Part shown: in pieces, positions 7,744 to 14,328 of the stretch | Layout: every line of letters starts with the position of its first letter | Numbering within the stretch: position 1 is the stretch's first letter | Source of the DNA: Lichenicola sp964245345 | Lineage (GTDB): Bacteria > Pseudomonadota > Alphaproteobacteria > Acetobacterales > Acetobacteraceae | Direction of reading: 5' to 3' | Assembly (NCBI GenBank): GCA_964245345.1 | Contig: CAXTMS010000052.1 | Coordinates: 1 to 17,101, forward strand | Length of the DNA stretch: 17,101 nt | Made by a program: the position numbers and the translations under genes | The notes under the pieces: model-generated | The model's input: only the letters and a program-made list of their open reading frames with translations | Told to the model about the DNA's origin: nothing | The model's database searches: none

Positions 7744-8451
7744 ATGTCGGACGGGTTTGCCGATGCCGGTGCGGTTGGCCTGCTGTCCCGGCCGATCGTG
7801 GTCATGCCGACCCGGGCGCTGTCCCGGCCCGAACCGCTTGAGACCGACCAGGCGTTGCTGTCGCGCACCCTGCGCATGGTGATGCCGGCCTGCGACGACG
7901 TGGCGCCTTTGGCGCACAGGGCGCTCACCCGGTTCGGCTCGTTCGCCGGGCTGCTGGCCGCCCCGGTGCGCGAGCTGCGCGGCGTGTCGGGCTTCGGCAC
8001 CCACAGCCTGGCCGCGCTCAAGCTGCTGCACGAGGCGGCGCTGCGCCTGGCGCGGGCGCGGATGGACGGGCGGCCGGTGCTGGCCGACCGCGCCGGGCTG
8101 CTCGACTACCTCACCGCGATCCTGGCGCGCGAGCGGATCGAGCAGTTCCGCATCCTGTTCCTCGACGCCGAGGGCCGGCTGCTGGCCGACGAGGCGCAGG
8201 CGCGCGGCACCGTCAACCACACCCCGGTGTATCCGCGCGAGGTGGTGCGCCGTGCCGTGGAGCTGCAGGCGCACGCGCTGGTGCTGGTGCACAACCACCC
8301 GAGCGGCGACCCCACCCCGTCGCGCGAGGACCTGTCGATGACCAAGCAGGTGGCGGACGCCTGCGCGGTGATGGGCGTGGGGGTGCGCGACCACCTGATC
8401 ATCGGCAACGGCCGCTGGACCAGCTTTCGCGACGAGAAGCTGCTCGGTTGA
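7744..8451 (+). CDS. radC: RadC/JAB-domain protein with intact JAMM motif
   Basis: This 235-residue RadC-family protein has the complete JAMM metal centre H183-N-H185, S193 and D196 within HNHPSGDPTPSRED. It is preceded by the usual LLADEAQARGTVNHTPVYPRE, and the C-terminus is VRDHLIIGNGRWTSFRD. The N-terminal half is unusual. The canonical GHRxRLRERLL and DYELLELLL block is missing, replaced by a short non-conserved leader, and only the region from MPACDDVAPLAHRALTRFGS onward resembles RadC, with a helix-hairpin-helix-like LRGVSGFGTHSLAAL. RadC was once thought to be a repair protein, but no activity has been firmly established for the family. The start at ATG 7744 was chosen for its GGAG at 7732-7735, 8 bases upstream. 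An in-frame ATG at 7711 has no such site. Some databases may annotate the longer form. Confidence 0.9.
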   Translation: MSDGFADAGAVGLLSRPIVVMPTRALSRPEPLETDQALLSRTLRMVMPACDDVAPLAHRALTRFGSFAGLLAAPVRELRGVSGFGTHSLAALKLLHEAALRLARARMDGRPVLADRAGLLDYLTAILARERIEQFRILFLDAEGRLLADEAQARGTVNHTPVYPREVVRRAVELQAHALVLVHNHPSGDPTPSREDLSMTKQVADACAVMGVGVRDHLIIGNGRWTSFRDEKLLG

Positions 8452-8478
8452 TGCGGATCGGTGCCGGACCCCGACCGT

Positions 8479-8840
8479 CCACCAGGGCTCGGCGCCGGCG
8501 CTGCTGAGGAAGCCGCCGGTCGGCCCGTCATCCGGCAGCAGCGCCAGGCCCGCGGCCGTCGCGCCTGCGGACGCCGTCTGGTGACCGCGATGGCCGTTCA
8601 GCGCCGCCTTGGAGCCGTTGGAGCCGATCGGCCTGACCTGCGGAACTGCCAGTCGGAGTCGCTGTTGTGCGCAAGCGAGCCGAGGCCGCTCGATACGTTG
8701 ACAATCCGCCCCGAGGCGACCCTGCGCAGCGGCGGGACGATCGCCTGCGTGACCGCAAGCCTGCCGAACAGGTTGGTCTCGAACACCCGGCGCACCGCGT
8801 CCAAGTCGGCGCTGCCTGCATCCCGTCGCCAGCAACGAAC
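8479..8840 (-). pseudogene. Remnant of a short-chain dehydrogenase/reductase (SDR)
   Basis: The minus strand encodes recognisable but broken SDR segments. From about 8804, DAVRRVFETNLFG and SGRIVNVSSGLGSLAHNSD match the central Rossmann part, including the NVSS catalytic Ser strand. After DSDWQF the frame shifts (apparently one base lost near 8650), and the next frame continues QVRPIGSNGSKAALN. The expected catalytic YxxxK reads SNGSK, so the Tyr is gone. SKAALN then runs straight into GHRGHQT, with about 35 expected residues deleted, and on to LALLPDDGPTGGFLSSAGAEPW. The N-terminal cofactor-binding TGxxxGIG part is missing. An in-frame TAG precedes the remnant, and purK ends at 8851 just beyond it. 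No functional product is expected. Confidence 0.85.
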
Positions 8841-8850
8841 CTAGGTGAGT

Positions 8851-9999
8851 CTATGCCTCCTCGGATGCCGTGCGGAGCGGCCCCAGCGCCGCCTCGATGC
8901 CGAACGCGCCGGGCAGCGCGCCGCGCGGGAACAACCGGTTGACGTGGCCCATCTTGCGACCCGGGCGGACCTCCGTCTTGCCGTAATGGTGCGGCAGCAG
9001 CCCGGGGGTGGCGAGGATCTCCGGCCACAAGGCGATCTCCTCCGGACCGACCAGGTTCTTCATCAGGGCATCGGAATGCCGCGTCGCCGGCGGCAGCGTC
9101 AGCCCGGCCACGGCGCGGATGTGCATCTCGAACTGGCTGACCGGGCAGGCATCCAGGGTCCAGTGCCCGGAGTTGTGCGGACGCGGCGCGATCTCGTTGA
9201 CCAGAAGCCGGCCGTCGGCGGCAAGAAACATCTCCACCCCCAGCAGCCCGACCAGGCACAGCGCCTCGGCGATCCGCACCGCCAGCCCCTGCGCCTCGGC
9301 GGCGACCGCCGTCGGCACCGGCGCCGGCGCCAGGGTCAGGTCCAGGATGTGACGGCGATGCCGGTTCTGCACCGTGTCGAAGCAGCGCACGGTGCCGTCC
9401 AGGCCGCGCGCCACCATCACGCTGAGCTCGCAGCTGAAGTCGACGAACCCTTCCGCCACCAGCGGATGCGGCGATAGCGCCTCGAACGCGGCAAGCCGCT
9501 CGCTGCGGTCACGCAGCACCCGCTGCCCCTTGCCGTCATAGCCGAGCCGGGTGGTCTTGAGCACGAAAGGCAGGCCGAGGGCATCAACCGCCTCGTCGAG
9601 CGATGCCAGGGTTTCGACCGGATGCCAGGGCGCCAGCGGGATCCCGGCATCCGCCAGGAAGCGCTTCTCCGCCAGCCGGTCCTGGCTGATGCGCAGGATC
9701 GCGCCGTCGGGACGCACCGGACGGATCGCCGACAACAGGTCAAGGCCGTCGGCGCTGACGTTCTCGAACTCGAACGTCACCACGTCCACGGCGTCCGCGA
9801 AGCGGCGCAGCGCGTCGGGATCGGAATGGGCGCCAAGCGTGGTCGCGGTCGCGACCTGGGCCGCCGGGCCGTCCACGTCGTCGGTCAGCACGTTGGTGCG
9901 GTAGCCGAGGCGAGCCGCCGCCATGGCCGACATGCGCCCCAGCTGGCCACCGCCGACGATGCCGATCACGGCACCCGGCGGCAGCGCCTGCGCGGTCAC
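8851..9999 (-). CDS. purK: 5-(carboxyamino)imidazole ribonucleotide synthase PurK
   Basis: This 382-residue ATP-grasp enzyme uses ATP and bicarbonate to carboxylate aminoimidazole ribonucleotide to N5-CAIR in de novo purine synthesis. The N-terminus is IGIVGGGQLGRMSAMAAARL, the PurK nucleotide-binding start. VTFEFENVS, SQDRLAEKRFL, FVLKTTRLGYDGKGQ, VNEIAPRPHNSGHWT and SQFEMHIRA are the expected ATP-grasp and substrate segments. Length is normal. The start is GTG 9999, overlapping the purE stop by 4 bp (GTGA), so translation is probably coupled to purE, whose product uses N5-CAIR. The ORF extends further upstream in frame, but that part is antisense-like sequence within purE. A PurK partner fits a class I PurE. 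Confidence 0.96.
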   Translation of the reverse strand: MTAQALPPGAVIGIVGGGQLGRMSAMAAARLGYRTNVLTDDVDGPAAQVATATTLGAHSDPDALRRFADAVDVVTFEFENVSADGLDLLSAIRPVRPDGAILRISQDRLAEKRFLADAGIPLAPWHPVETLASLDEAVDALGLPFVLKTTRLGYDGKGQRVLRDRSERLAAFEALSPHPLVAEGFVDFSCELSVMVARGLDGTVRCFDTVQNRHRRHILDLTLAPAPVPTAVAAEAQGLAVRIAEALCLVGLLGVEMFLAADGRLLVNEIAPRPHNSGHWTLDACPVSQFEMHIRAVAGLTLPPATRHSDALMKNLVGPEEIALWPEILATPGLLPHHYGKTEVRPGRKMGHVNRLFPRGALPGAFGIEAALGPLRTASEEA

Positions 10000-10547
10000 G
10001 GGGACGGCGTGTCCGATACCGGGACCTCGGGGACCGCCGCGGTCTGCAGCGACCGCCAGGCTTCCAGCCGCGCCTTGAGCGCCGCGTCGCCCAGGGACAG
10101 GATCGCCGCCGCCAGCAGGGCCGCGTTGACCGCGCCGGCACGGCCGATCGCCAGCGTTCCCACCGGCACGCCCGCCGGCATCTGCACGATCGACAGCAGG
10201 CTGTCGATCCCGTTCAGCGCCTGGCTCTCGATCGGCACGCCCAGCACCGGCAACAAGGTCCAGGCGGAGCACATGCCGGGCAGGTGGGCGGCTCCGCCGG
10301 CGCCCGCGATGACCACGCGGATGCCTTTCCCCTCGGCCTCGCGGGCATACTCGGCGAGCCTGTCCGGGGTGCGGTGCGCCGAGATGATGCGCGCCTCGAA
10401 CGGGATGCCCAGCGTTTCGAGCTGCGTCGCAGCAAAGCTCAGCGTGGTCCAGTCGGACTGGCTGCCCATGACCAGGCTGACGATCGGGGCGTCCGCGTCG
10501 TCCGGCTCGTCGATGTCGGGTTCGAGGCCGGGTTCGGTTTCGCTCAT
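9996..10547 (-). CDS. purE: N5-carboxyaminoimidazole ribonucleotide mutase PurE (class I)
   Basis: This 183-residue enzyme rearranges N5-CAIR to CAIR. Class I signatures are present: VMGSQSDW near residue 28, ISAHRTPDRL, IAGAGGAAHLPGM, LPVLGVPIES and IVQMPAGVPVGTLAIG, then GAVNAALLAA. The first 20 residues form an acidic extension (MSETEPGLEPDIDEPDDAD) not needed for catalysis in typical PurE. The ATG at 10547 has GAGGGAGCGG just upstream, a strong Shine-Dalgarno. That site overlaps the last codons of the preceding DUF465 gene, which ends 11 bp before the start. The arrangement DUF465 - purE - purK suggests co-transcription. No PurR box or purine riboswitch was recognised upstream. Confidence 0.96.
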   Translation of the reverse strand: MSETEPGLEPDIDEPDDADAPIVSLVMGSQSDWTTLSFAATQLETLGIPFEARIISAHRTPDRLAEYAREAEGKGIRVVIAGAGGAAHLPGMCSAWTLLPVLGVPIESQALNGIDSLLSIVQMPAGVPVGTLAIGRAGAVNAALLAAAILSLGDAALKARLEAWRSLQTAAVPEVPVSDTPSP

Positions 10548-10558
10548 GGTCCGCTCCC

Positions 10559-10759
10559 TCAGGCGATGCTGTCCGGGATCAGCCGGCTTTCCAGCCAGCT
10601 GATCTCGTCCTTCAGCAGCAGCTTGCGCTTCTTCAGCCGCTGGATCTGCAGCTGGTCGATCGGCTGCGGCGCCAGCCGCCCGATCACGGTGTCGAGGTCG
10701 CGATGCTCGCTGCGCAGTTCGTGCAGACGGCGCAGCACGGTGTCTCGGTCGATCAGCAT
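10559..10759 (-). CDS. YdcH/DUF465 family small protein
   Basis: This 66-residue helical protein has the DUF465 pattern: LRRLHELRSEHRDLDTVIG followed by PIDQLQIQRLKKRKLLLKDE, ending in a second basic/acidic helix (ISWLESRLI). A helical-hairpin or coiled-coil structure is expected. The biochemical role of the family is unknown. The start was set at ATG 10759, where the domain begins. In-frame ATGs at 10771 and 10822 would add residues that look like translated leader (Arg/Ala/Trp-rich), and none of the three has a clear Shine-Dalgarno. The gene is immediately upstream of purE, and a second DUF465 gene is divergently oriented 133 bp away. Confidence 0.83.
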   Translation of the reverse strand: MLIDRDTVLRRLHELRSEHRDLDTVIGRLAPQPIDQLQIQRLKKRKLLLKDEISWLESRLIPDSIA

Positions 10760-10892
10760 GGTGCATCGCATAGCACGCGCGGCCACGCCCCTCCACTCGA
10801 TGAGGTGAACGGGTGCAGGCATTTTGCCATGGCGTCGCCGCCCGGGGCGGGTCTAGCCTCGACGGGTTCAACCCCAACGAACCGGAGGCATC

Positions 10893-11063
10893 ATGAGCCT
10901 GCAGTCACGGATCGAAAGCCTGAGGACCCGTCACGCCGCGCTGGACAACCGCATCTTCGACGAGGACACGCGGCCCGCGCCGGACCAGGGCATGTTGAAC
11001 CGGCTGAAGCTCGAGAAGCTGCGTGTCAAGGAGGAGATGGAACGCCTGAGCGGGCAGGCCTAG
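10893..11063 (+). CDS. Second YdcH/DUF465 family small protein
   Basis: This 56-residue ORF was read directly from the sequence. It starts MSLQSRIESLRTRHAALDNR, continues FDEDTRPAPDQGMLNRL and ends KLEKLRVKEEMERLSGQA. This is the DUF465 layout: an L..L...H..LD.x.I helix, a Pro-containing turn, then an LK..KL..KEE..RL helix. A strong GGAGG Shine-Dalgarno (10884-10888) lies 4 bases before the ATG, supporting translation. It is divergent from the other DUF465 gene and convergent with trcR, with only 30 bp between the two stops. Function is unknown. Given its size it may be missed by automatic annotation. Confidence 0.85.
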   Translation: MSLQSRIESLRTRHAALDNRIFDEDTRPAPDQGMLNRLKLEKLRVKEEMERLSGQA

Positions 11064-11083
11064 GCGGCGATCGGCCGGTCAGG

Positions 11084-11106
11084 GGAAGCGGCGTCAGGCC
11101 GCTTCC
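11084..11106. terminator. Perfect hairpin at the convergent DUF465/trcR ends
   Basis: GGAAGCGGC-gtcag-GCCGCTTCC forms a perfect 9-bp GC-rich stem with a 5-base loop. Read on the plus strand it lies 20 bp after the DUF465 stop. Read on the minus strand the TGA stop of trcR sits in the loop. There is no long T-run on either side, so it may act as a stem-only or bidirectional terminator, or as a 3'-end stabiliser. The structure is seen directly, the function is inferred. Confidence 0.5.
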
Positions 11107-11675
11107 TCGTCCACGGACGGCGGCGGTGGCGGCGGAACGTGCTGGCCGTCGCGCACCAGACGCTCGTTCGCGGTCGCGACCATGGCGTTGAGGTCGGTCT
11201 GGCTGCACAGGCCGAGGATGACGGGATCGCGCGGCTTGATGTTGGCGCTGTTCCAGTGCTGCCGGTCGCGCACCTTGGCGATGGTTTCCTTGGTGGTGCC
11301 GAGCAGCTTGATCACCTGCACCTCGCTGAGCTGCGGATAGTTGCGCAGCACGAAGGCGATGGCGTCCGGACGGTCGTTGCGCTTGGCGACCGGGGTGTAG
11401 CGCGCACCTTTGGACCGACGGGTGACCGGGTTCTTCTCCGACAGCACCGTGAGCCGTGCGTCCGGGTTCTTCTCGGCGCGCGCGATGTCCTCGGCGGTGA
11501 CCTGGTGGTTGGCCACCGGGTCGTAGCCGACGATGCCCTGCGCCACCTCGCCGTCGGCGATCGCCTGCACCTCCAGCGGGTGCATGCCGCAGAACTCGGC
11601 CACCTGGGTGAAGGTGAGGGCAGTCTTCTCGATCAGCCACACGGCGGTGGCCTTCGGCATCAGCGGCAACGTCAT
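11094..11675 (-). CDS. trcR: Cell-cycle transcriptional regulator TrcR (DUF1013)
   Basis: This 193-residue protein is recognised as the DUF1013/TrcR family, which is conserved across Alphaproteobacteria and named as a cell-cycle transcriptional regulator. It begins MTLPLMPKATAVWLIEKT, followed by a helix-turn-helix-like LTFTQVAEFCGMHPLEVQAI, the segment YDPVANHQVT and ARYTPVAKRNDRPDAIAFVL. A second HTH-like block follows (YPQLSEVQVIKLLGTTKETI), then ILGLCSQTDLNAMV. The C-terminal tail has six consecutive prolines and an acidic end (SVDEEAA). The start was set at ATG 11675, the family start, with AGGACAAC upstream. The ORF stays open to 11804 but that extension is not family-like. It converges on the small DUF465 gene, and hsp20 with its terminator lies upstream. 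Confidence 0.92.
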   Translation of the reverse strand: MTLPLMPKATAVWLIEKTALTFTQVAEFCGMHPLEVQAIADGEVAQGIVGYDPVANHQVTAEDIARAEKNPDARLTVLSEKNPVTRRSKGARYTPVAKRNDRPDAIAFVLRNYPQLSEVQVIKLLGTTKETIAKVRDRQHWNSANIKPRDPVILGLCSQTDLNAMVATANERLVRDGQHVPPPPPPSVDEEAA

Positions 11676-11772
11676 CGATGTTGTCCTGTTGGCTGCGTCA
11701 CGCGGAGCGGCTGGCGCCGGTCCCGTTTCGGATCGCTCATGGTGGATGGTGCCCGAGGGGCACGACATGGCG

Positions 11773-11805
11773 CCGATATGGGCTTCGCGCCCGGACCGGG
11801 TCAAG
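11773..11805 (-). promoter_or_regulatory. Candidate trcR promoter (sigma-70- or sigma-32-like)
   Basis: On the minus strand TTGACC (11804-11799) lies 18 bp before CATATC (11780-11775), an acceptable but weak sigma-70 match. The same bases can be read as CTTG-N19-CCCATATCGG, close to the heat-shock promoter found before hsp20 (CTTG-N17-TCCATTTCTG). The predicted transcript would have a 5' leader of roughly 90 bases before ATG 11675. This is an assignment by eye only. Confidence 0.33.
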
Positions 11806-11827
11806 GCGCACGACGGCGGCCAAACGG

Positions 11828-11853
11828 AAAAGGGGCCAGTCGCCCGGCCCCTT
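11828..11853 (-). terminator. Rho-independent terminator of hsp20
   Basis: On the minus strand AAGGGGCC-gggcgact-GGCCCCTT forms a perfect 8-bp stem (11853-11830) and runs into a short T-tract (TTTT, partly in the stem). It begins 24 bp after the hsp20 stop codon and separates hsp20 from the trcR promoter region. Confidence 0.75.
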
Positions 11854-11877
11854 CCCCTTGAAGCGCTCGATGCCGGC

Positions 11878-12357
11878 TCAGGCGGCCTTGGCGTCGACCG
11901 TCTTCGTGCCGTCGTTGGCCGAACCGGACAGCGTCGCCGGGGTCGAGCCGATGGCGATCCGGCGCGGCTTCAGCGCGTCCGGCACGACCCGCTTCACCGT
12001 GATGCGGAGCAGGCCGTTCACGAGGTCCGCCTGCTCGACCTGGATGTGGTCGGCCAGCGCGAACCGGCGCTCAAAGGCGCGCGCGGCGATGCCGCGATAC
12101 AGCAGCTGGCTGCCCTCCTGCTCGCCCTCGACGCGGCCGGACACCAGCAGGGTGTTGTCCTGCACGGTGAGCTCGATGTCGCCGGGACCGAAGCCCGCCA
12201 CCGCCATGGTCAGCACGTAGCTGTCCTCCGCGGTCTTCTCGATGTTGTAGGGCGGGTAGGACGGCGCGCTGGCGGTCTGGGCCGCGGTGTCGACCAGGCG
12301 TGCCAGCCGGTCGAAGCCGATGGCGGTGCGGAACAGCGGTGCGAAGTCGTAGGTCAT
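11878..12357 (-). CDS. Small heat-shock protein, Hsp20/IbpA family
   Basis: This 159-residue ATP-independent holdase binds unfolding proteins in the cytosol. The N-terminus MTYDFAPLFRTAIGFDRL is typical of proteobacterial IbpA-type proteins. The alpha-crystallin domain spans about residues 40-135: PPYNIEKTAEDSYVLTMAVA, GFGPGDIELTVQDNTLLVSG, then RGIAARAFERRFALADHIQV and the closing NGLLRITVKR. The C-terminal I-x-I anchoring motif is RIAI. The ATG at 12357 has a perfect AGGAGG 8 bases upstream. That site is sequestered by the ROSE hairpin at 12364-12385, and a sigma-32-like promoter lies at 12459-12489, so both transcription and translation should rise with temperature. A terminator follows. 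An upstream in-frame ATG at 12399 would lie within the thermometer and is rejected. Confidence 0.95.
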   Translation of the reverse strand: MTYDFAPLFRTAIGFDRLARLVDTAAQTASAPSYPPYNIEKTAEDSYVLTMAVAGFGPGDIELTVQDNTLLVSGRVEGEQEGSQLLYRGIAARAFERRFALADHIQVEQADLVNGLLRITVKRVVPDALKPRRIAIGSTPATLSGSANDGTKTVDAKAA

Positions 12358-12453
12358 GGGAAAAACCTCCTGAAGAAGCAAGGTTCGATGGCTCCCCACA
12401 AGGGCGGAGCCGGGTCCTGGTGTTGTCCGAAACCCCAGCAGGGCGCCTCGGAC
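12358..12453 (-). promoter_or_regulatory. ROSE-type RNA thermometer in the hsp20 5' UTR
   Basis: Three hairpins in a row are visible in the minus-strand leader. Hairpin I (12453-12425) has a GUCCGA/UCGGAC stem with a CCC/GGG inner part. Hairpin II (12411-12390) is closed by GGCUCC/GGAGCC. Hairpin III (12385-12364) reads AACCUUGCU-ucuuc-AGGAGGUU. In it AACCU pairs AGGUU, U pairs G, the G of UUGCU is bulged, and CU pairs AG of the Shine-Dalgarno. The conserved U(U/C)GCU opposite the SD with a bulged G is the defining ROSE feature. Heating should open hairpin III and free the ribosome site. The predicted transcript start falls at the base of hairpin I. Confidence 0.85.
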
Positions 12454-12458
12454 GACAT

Positions 12459-12489
12459 CAGAAATGGAAAGTGCCGCCCCTGGATCAAG
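12459..12489 (-). promoter_or_regulatory. Sigma-32 (RpoH) heat-shock promoter of hsp20
   Basis: On the minus strand CTTG (12489-12486), a 17-base spacer and TCCATTTCTG (12468-12459) agree with the alphaproteobacterial RpoH consensus CTTG-N17/18-CYTATNTNNG at most fixed positions. The expected start, 6-7 bases downstream, falls at about 12453, exactly where the first thermometer hairpin begins. The -35 box lies at the stem/loop border of the rpmE terminator. Confidence 0.7.
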
Positions 12490-12497
12490 GGCGGCAC
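12461..12497 (-). terminator. Rho-independent terminator of rpmE
   Basis: On the minus strand GTGCCGCCC-ttgatccag-GGGCGGCAC is a perfect 9-bp stem with a 9-base loop (12497-12471), followed by TTTCCATTTC. It begins 32 bp after the rpmE stop codon. The loop and tail also contain the -35 and -10 elements of the hsp20 promoter. Confidence 0.8.
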
Positions 12498-12529
12498 TCC
12501 GGGAAAATCGACCTCGGGCGACGGCGGAG

Positions 12530-12760
12530 TCAGCCCTTGGAGCGCACGCCCAGCCCGGCGAACTTCTTGTTGAACTTGGCCACCTGGCCGCCGGTGTCCA
12601 TCATGCGCTGCACGCCGGTCCAGGCCGGATGCGACTTGGGATCGACGTCGAGACGCAGCGTGTCGCCTTCCTTGCCGTAGCAGGAGCGGGTGGTGAACTG
12701 GGTCCCGTCGGTCATCACGACGTTGACGGTGTGGTACTGCGGATGAATGCCGGGCTTCAT
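12530..12760 (-). CDS. rpmE: 50S ribosomal protein L31
   Basis: This 76-residue protein of the large ribosomal subunit begins MKPGIHPQYHTVNVVMTDGT, the typical L31 start. RSCYGKEGDTLRLDVDPKSH and HPAWTG follow, then a basic tail (FNKKFAGLGVRSKG). Only one Cys is present, so the four-Cys zinc site of zinc-binding L31 forms is absent. This is the zinc-independent, alphaproteobacterial type. The ATG at 12760 begins at the conserved N-terminus, with GGGA about 9 bases upstream. It is monocistronic: its own promoter lies at 12815-12843 and its terminator at 12461-12497. Confidence 0.96.
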   Translation of the reverse strand: MKPGIHPQYHTVNVVMTDGTQFTTRSCYGKEGDTLRLDVDPKSHPAWTGVQRMMDTGGQVAKFNKKFAGLGVRSKG

Positions 12761-12814
12761 GGTTCCAGGGTCCCTCGATGCCGCCGCCGATGCCGACCGG
12801 CGCGCGAGGCACGG

Positions 12815-12843
12815 CGTATAGCGAAGCCGACGATCCCCGGCAA
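12815..12843 (-). promoter_or_regulatory. Sigma-70-type promoter of rpmE
   Basis: On the minus strand TTGCCG (12843-12838), exactly 17 bases of spacer and TATACG (12820-12815) form a good housekeeping promoter for this GC-rich genome. The predicted start, near 12808, would give a leader of roughly 50 bases before ATG 12760. Confidence 0.55.
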
Positions 12844-12868
12844 CGACCGCACCGGGTCACACTGCGCT

Positions 12869-13372
12869 TCACTCGGGCCTTCGCACCGCCTTGTCGGTGT
12901 AGCGCCGGAAGGTGACATCGGCGGTTCTCTTCTGGTCCGGCGAGAAGCTGTCGTAGAGGGCACGGAACGGCGGCAGCAGCAGCTGAACGTTTCGGGCGTT
13001 GGCGTCCTCGATCGCCCCGTAGGCTTGGAGGTCGCGCACCGCGTCGGCGGTGGCGTGGTCGCGCTGCCGGCTCGCATAGGCGGCATCCATCCGCAGCACC
13101 GTGTCGCGCAGCGCGCCGGCGAAGGCCTGCCACAAGGGTTCCTGCGCCTGGGTGATGCGGAGGCTCGCGTGCAGGTAGGCGATGTGGCCCTCGACCCGCG
13201 CCCCTTCGCTCCGCCCGAAGCCGGCCTGCGGGCCAGACCCGGCCGGAGGCGGCACGGCGGGCGACAGCGCGGCGAGCGCCGCCTGCGCCGCCAGGATCGC
13301 GCCCGCGGCGGGCGACGTGGCCAGACAGGCGGCCAGGAGGGCGAGGCGGGACGAACGGCAAGGCGAAAACAT
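12869..13372 (-). CDS. Spy/CpxP-like LTxxQ-motif envelope protein
   Basis: This 167-residue exported protein resembles the Spy/CpxP family of periplasmic chaperone-like or metal-sensing helical proteins. After the N-terminal signal comes an Ala/Pro-rich linker. Two LTxxQ-like helices follow, the first RITQAQEPLWQAFAGALRD and the second SFSPDQKRTADVTFRRY, with PPFRALYDSFSPDQK typical of the second motif. The signal region is Arg-containing (R6, R9), then LALLAAC, then ATSPAAGA. It can be read as a lipobox (LAAC, Cys16) or as a Sec signal peptide cut near residue 25, so lipidation is undecided. The ATG at 13372 follows AAGGAT with good spacing. It is divergent from pdxY across 47 bp. The exact role is unassigned. 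Confidence 0.8.
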   Translation of the reverse strand: MFSPCRSSRLALLAACLATSPAAGAILAAQAALAALSPAVPPPAGSGPQAGFGRSEGARVEGHIAYLHASLRITQAQEPLWQAFAGALRDTVLRMDAAYASRQRDHATADAVRDLQAYGAIEDANARNVQLLLPPFRALYDSFSPDQKRTADVTFRRYTDKAVRRPE

Positions 13373-13419
13373 GGGCCATCCTTTGCTCGGGTCCGCAACC
13401 GGACCCTGGGACGCCCGCG

Positions 13420-14295
<876 letters not shown>

Positions 14296-14328
14296 GATCC
14301 GGCCGCACCTGCCCCAAGGAGAACCCGC

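Noticed and set aside
7129..8835. 568-codon minus-strand open frame across the GFA and radC genes
   Set aside because: The translation is Arg/Gln-rich nonsense opposite two clear genes. Only its first part, above about 8479, shows real similarity, and that belongs to the SDR pseudogene.
12358..12399. Longer Hsp20 protein starting at ATG 12399
   Set aside because: The extension would be encoded by the thermometer hairpins, and the AGGAGG before ATG 12357 is ideally placed.
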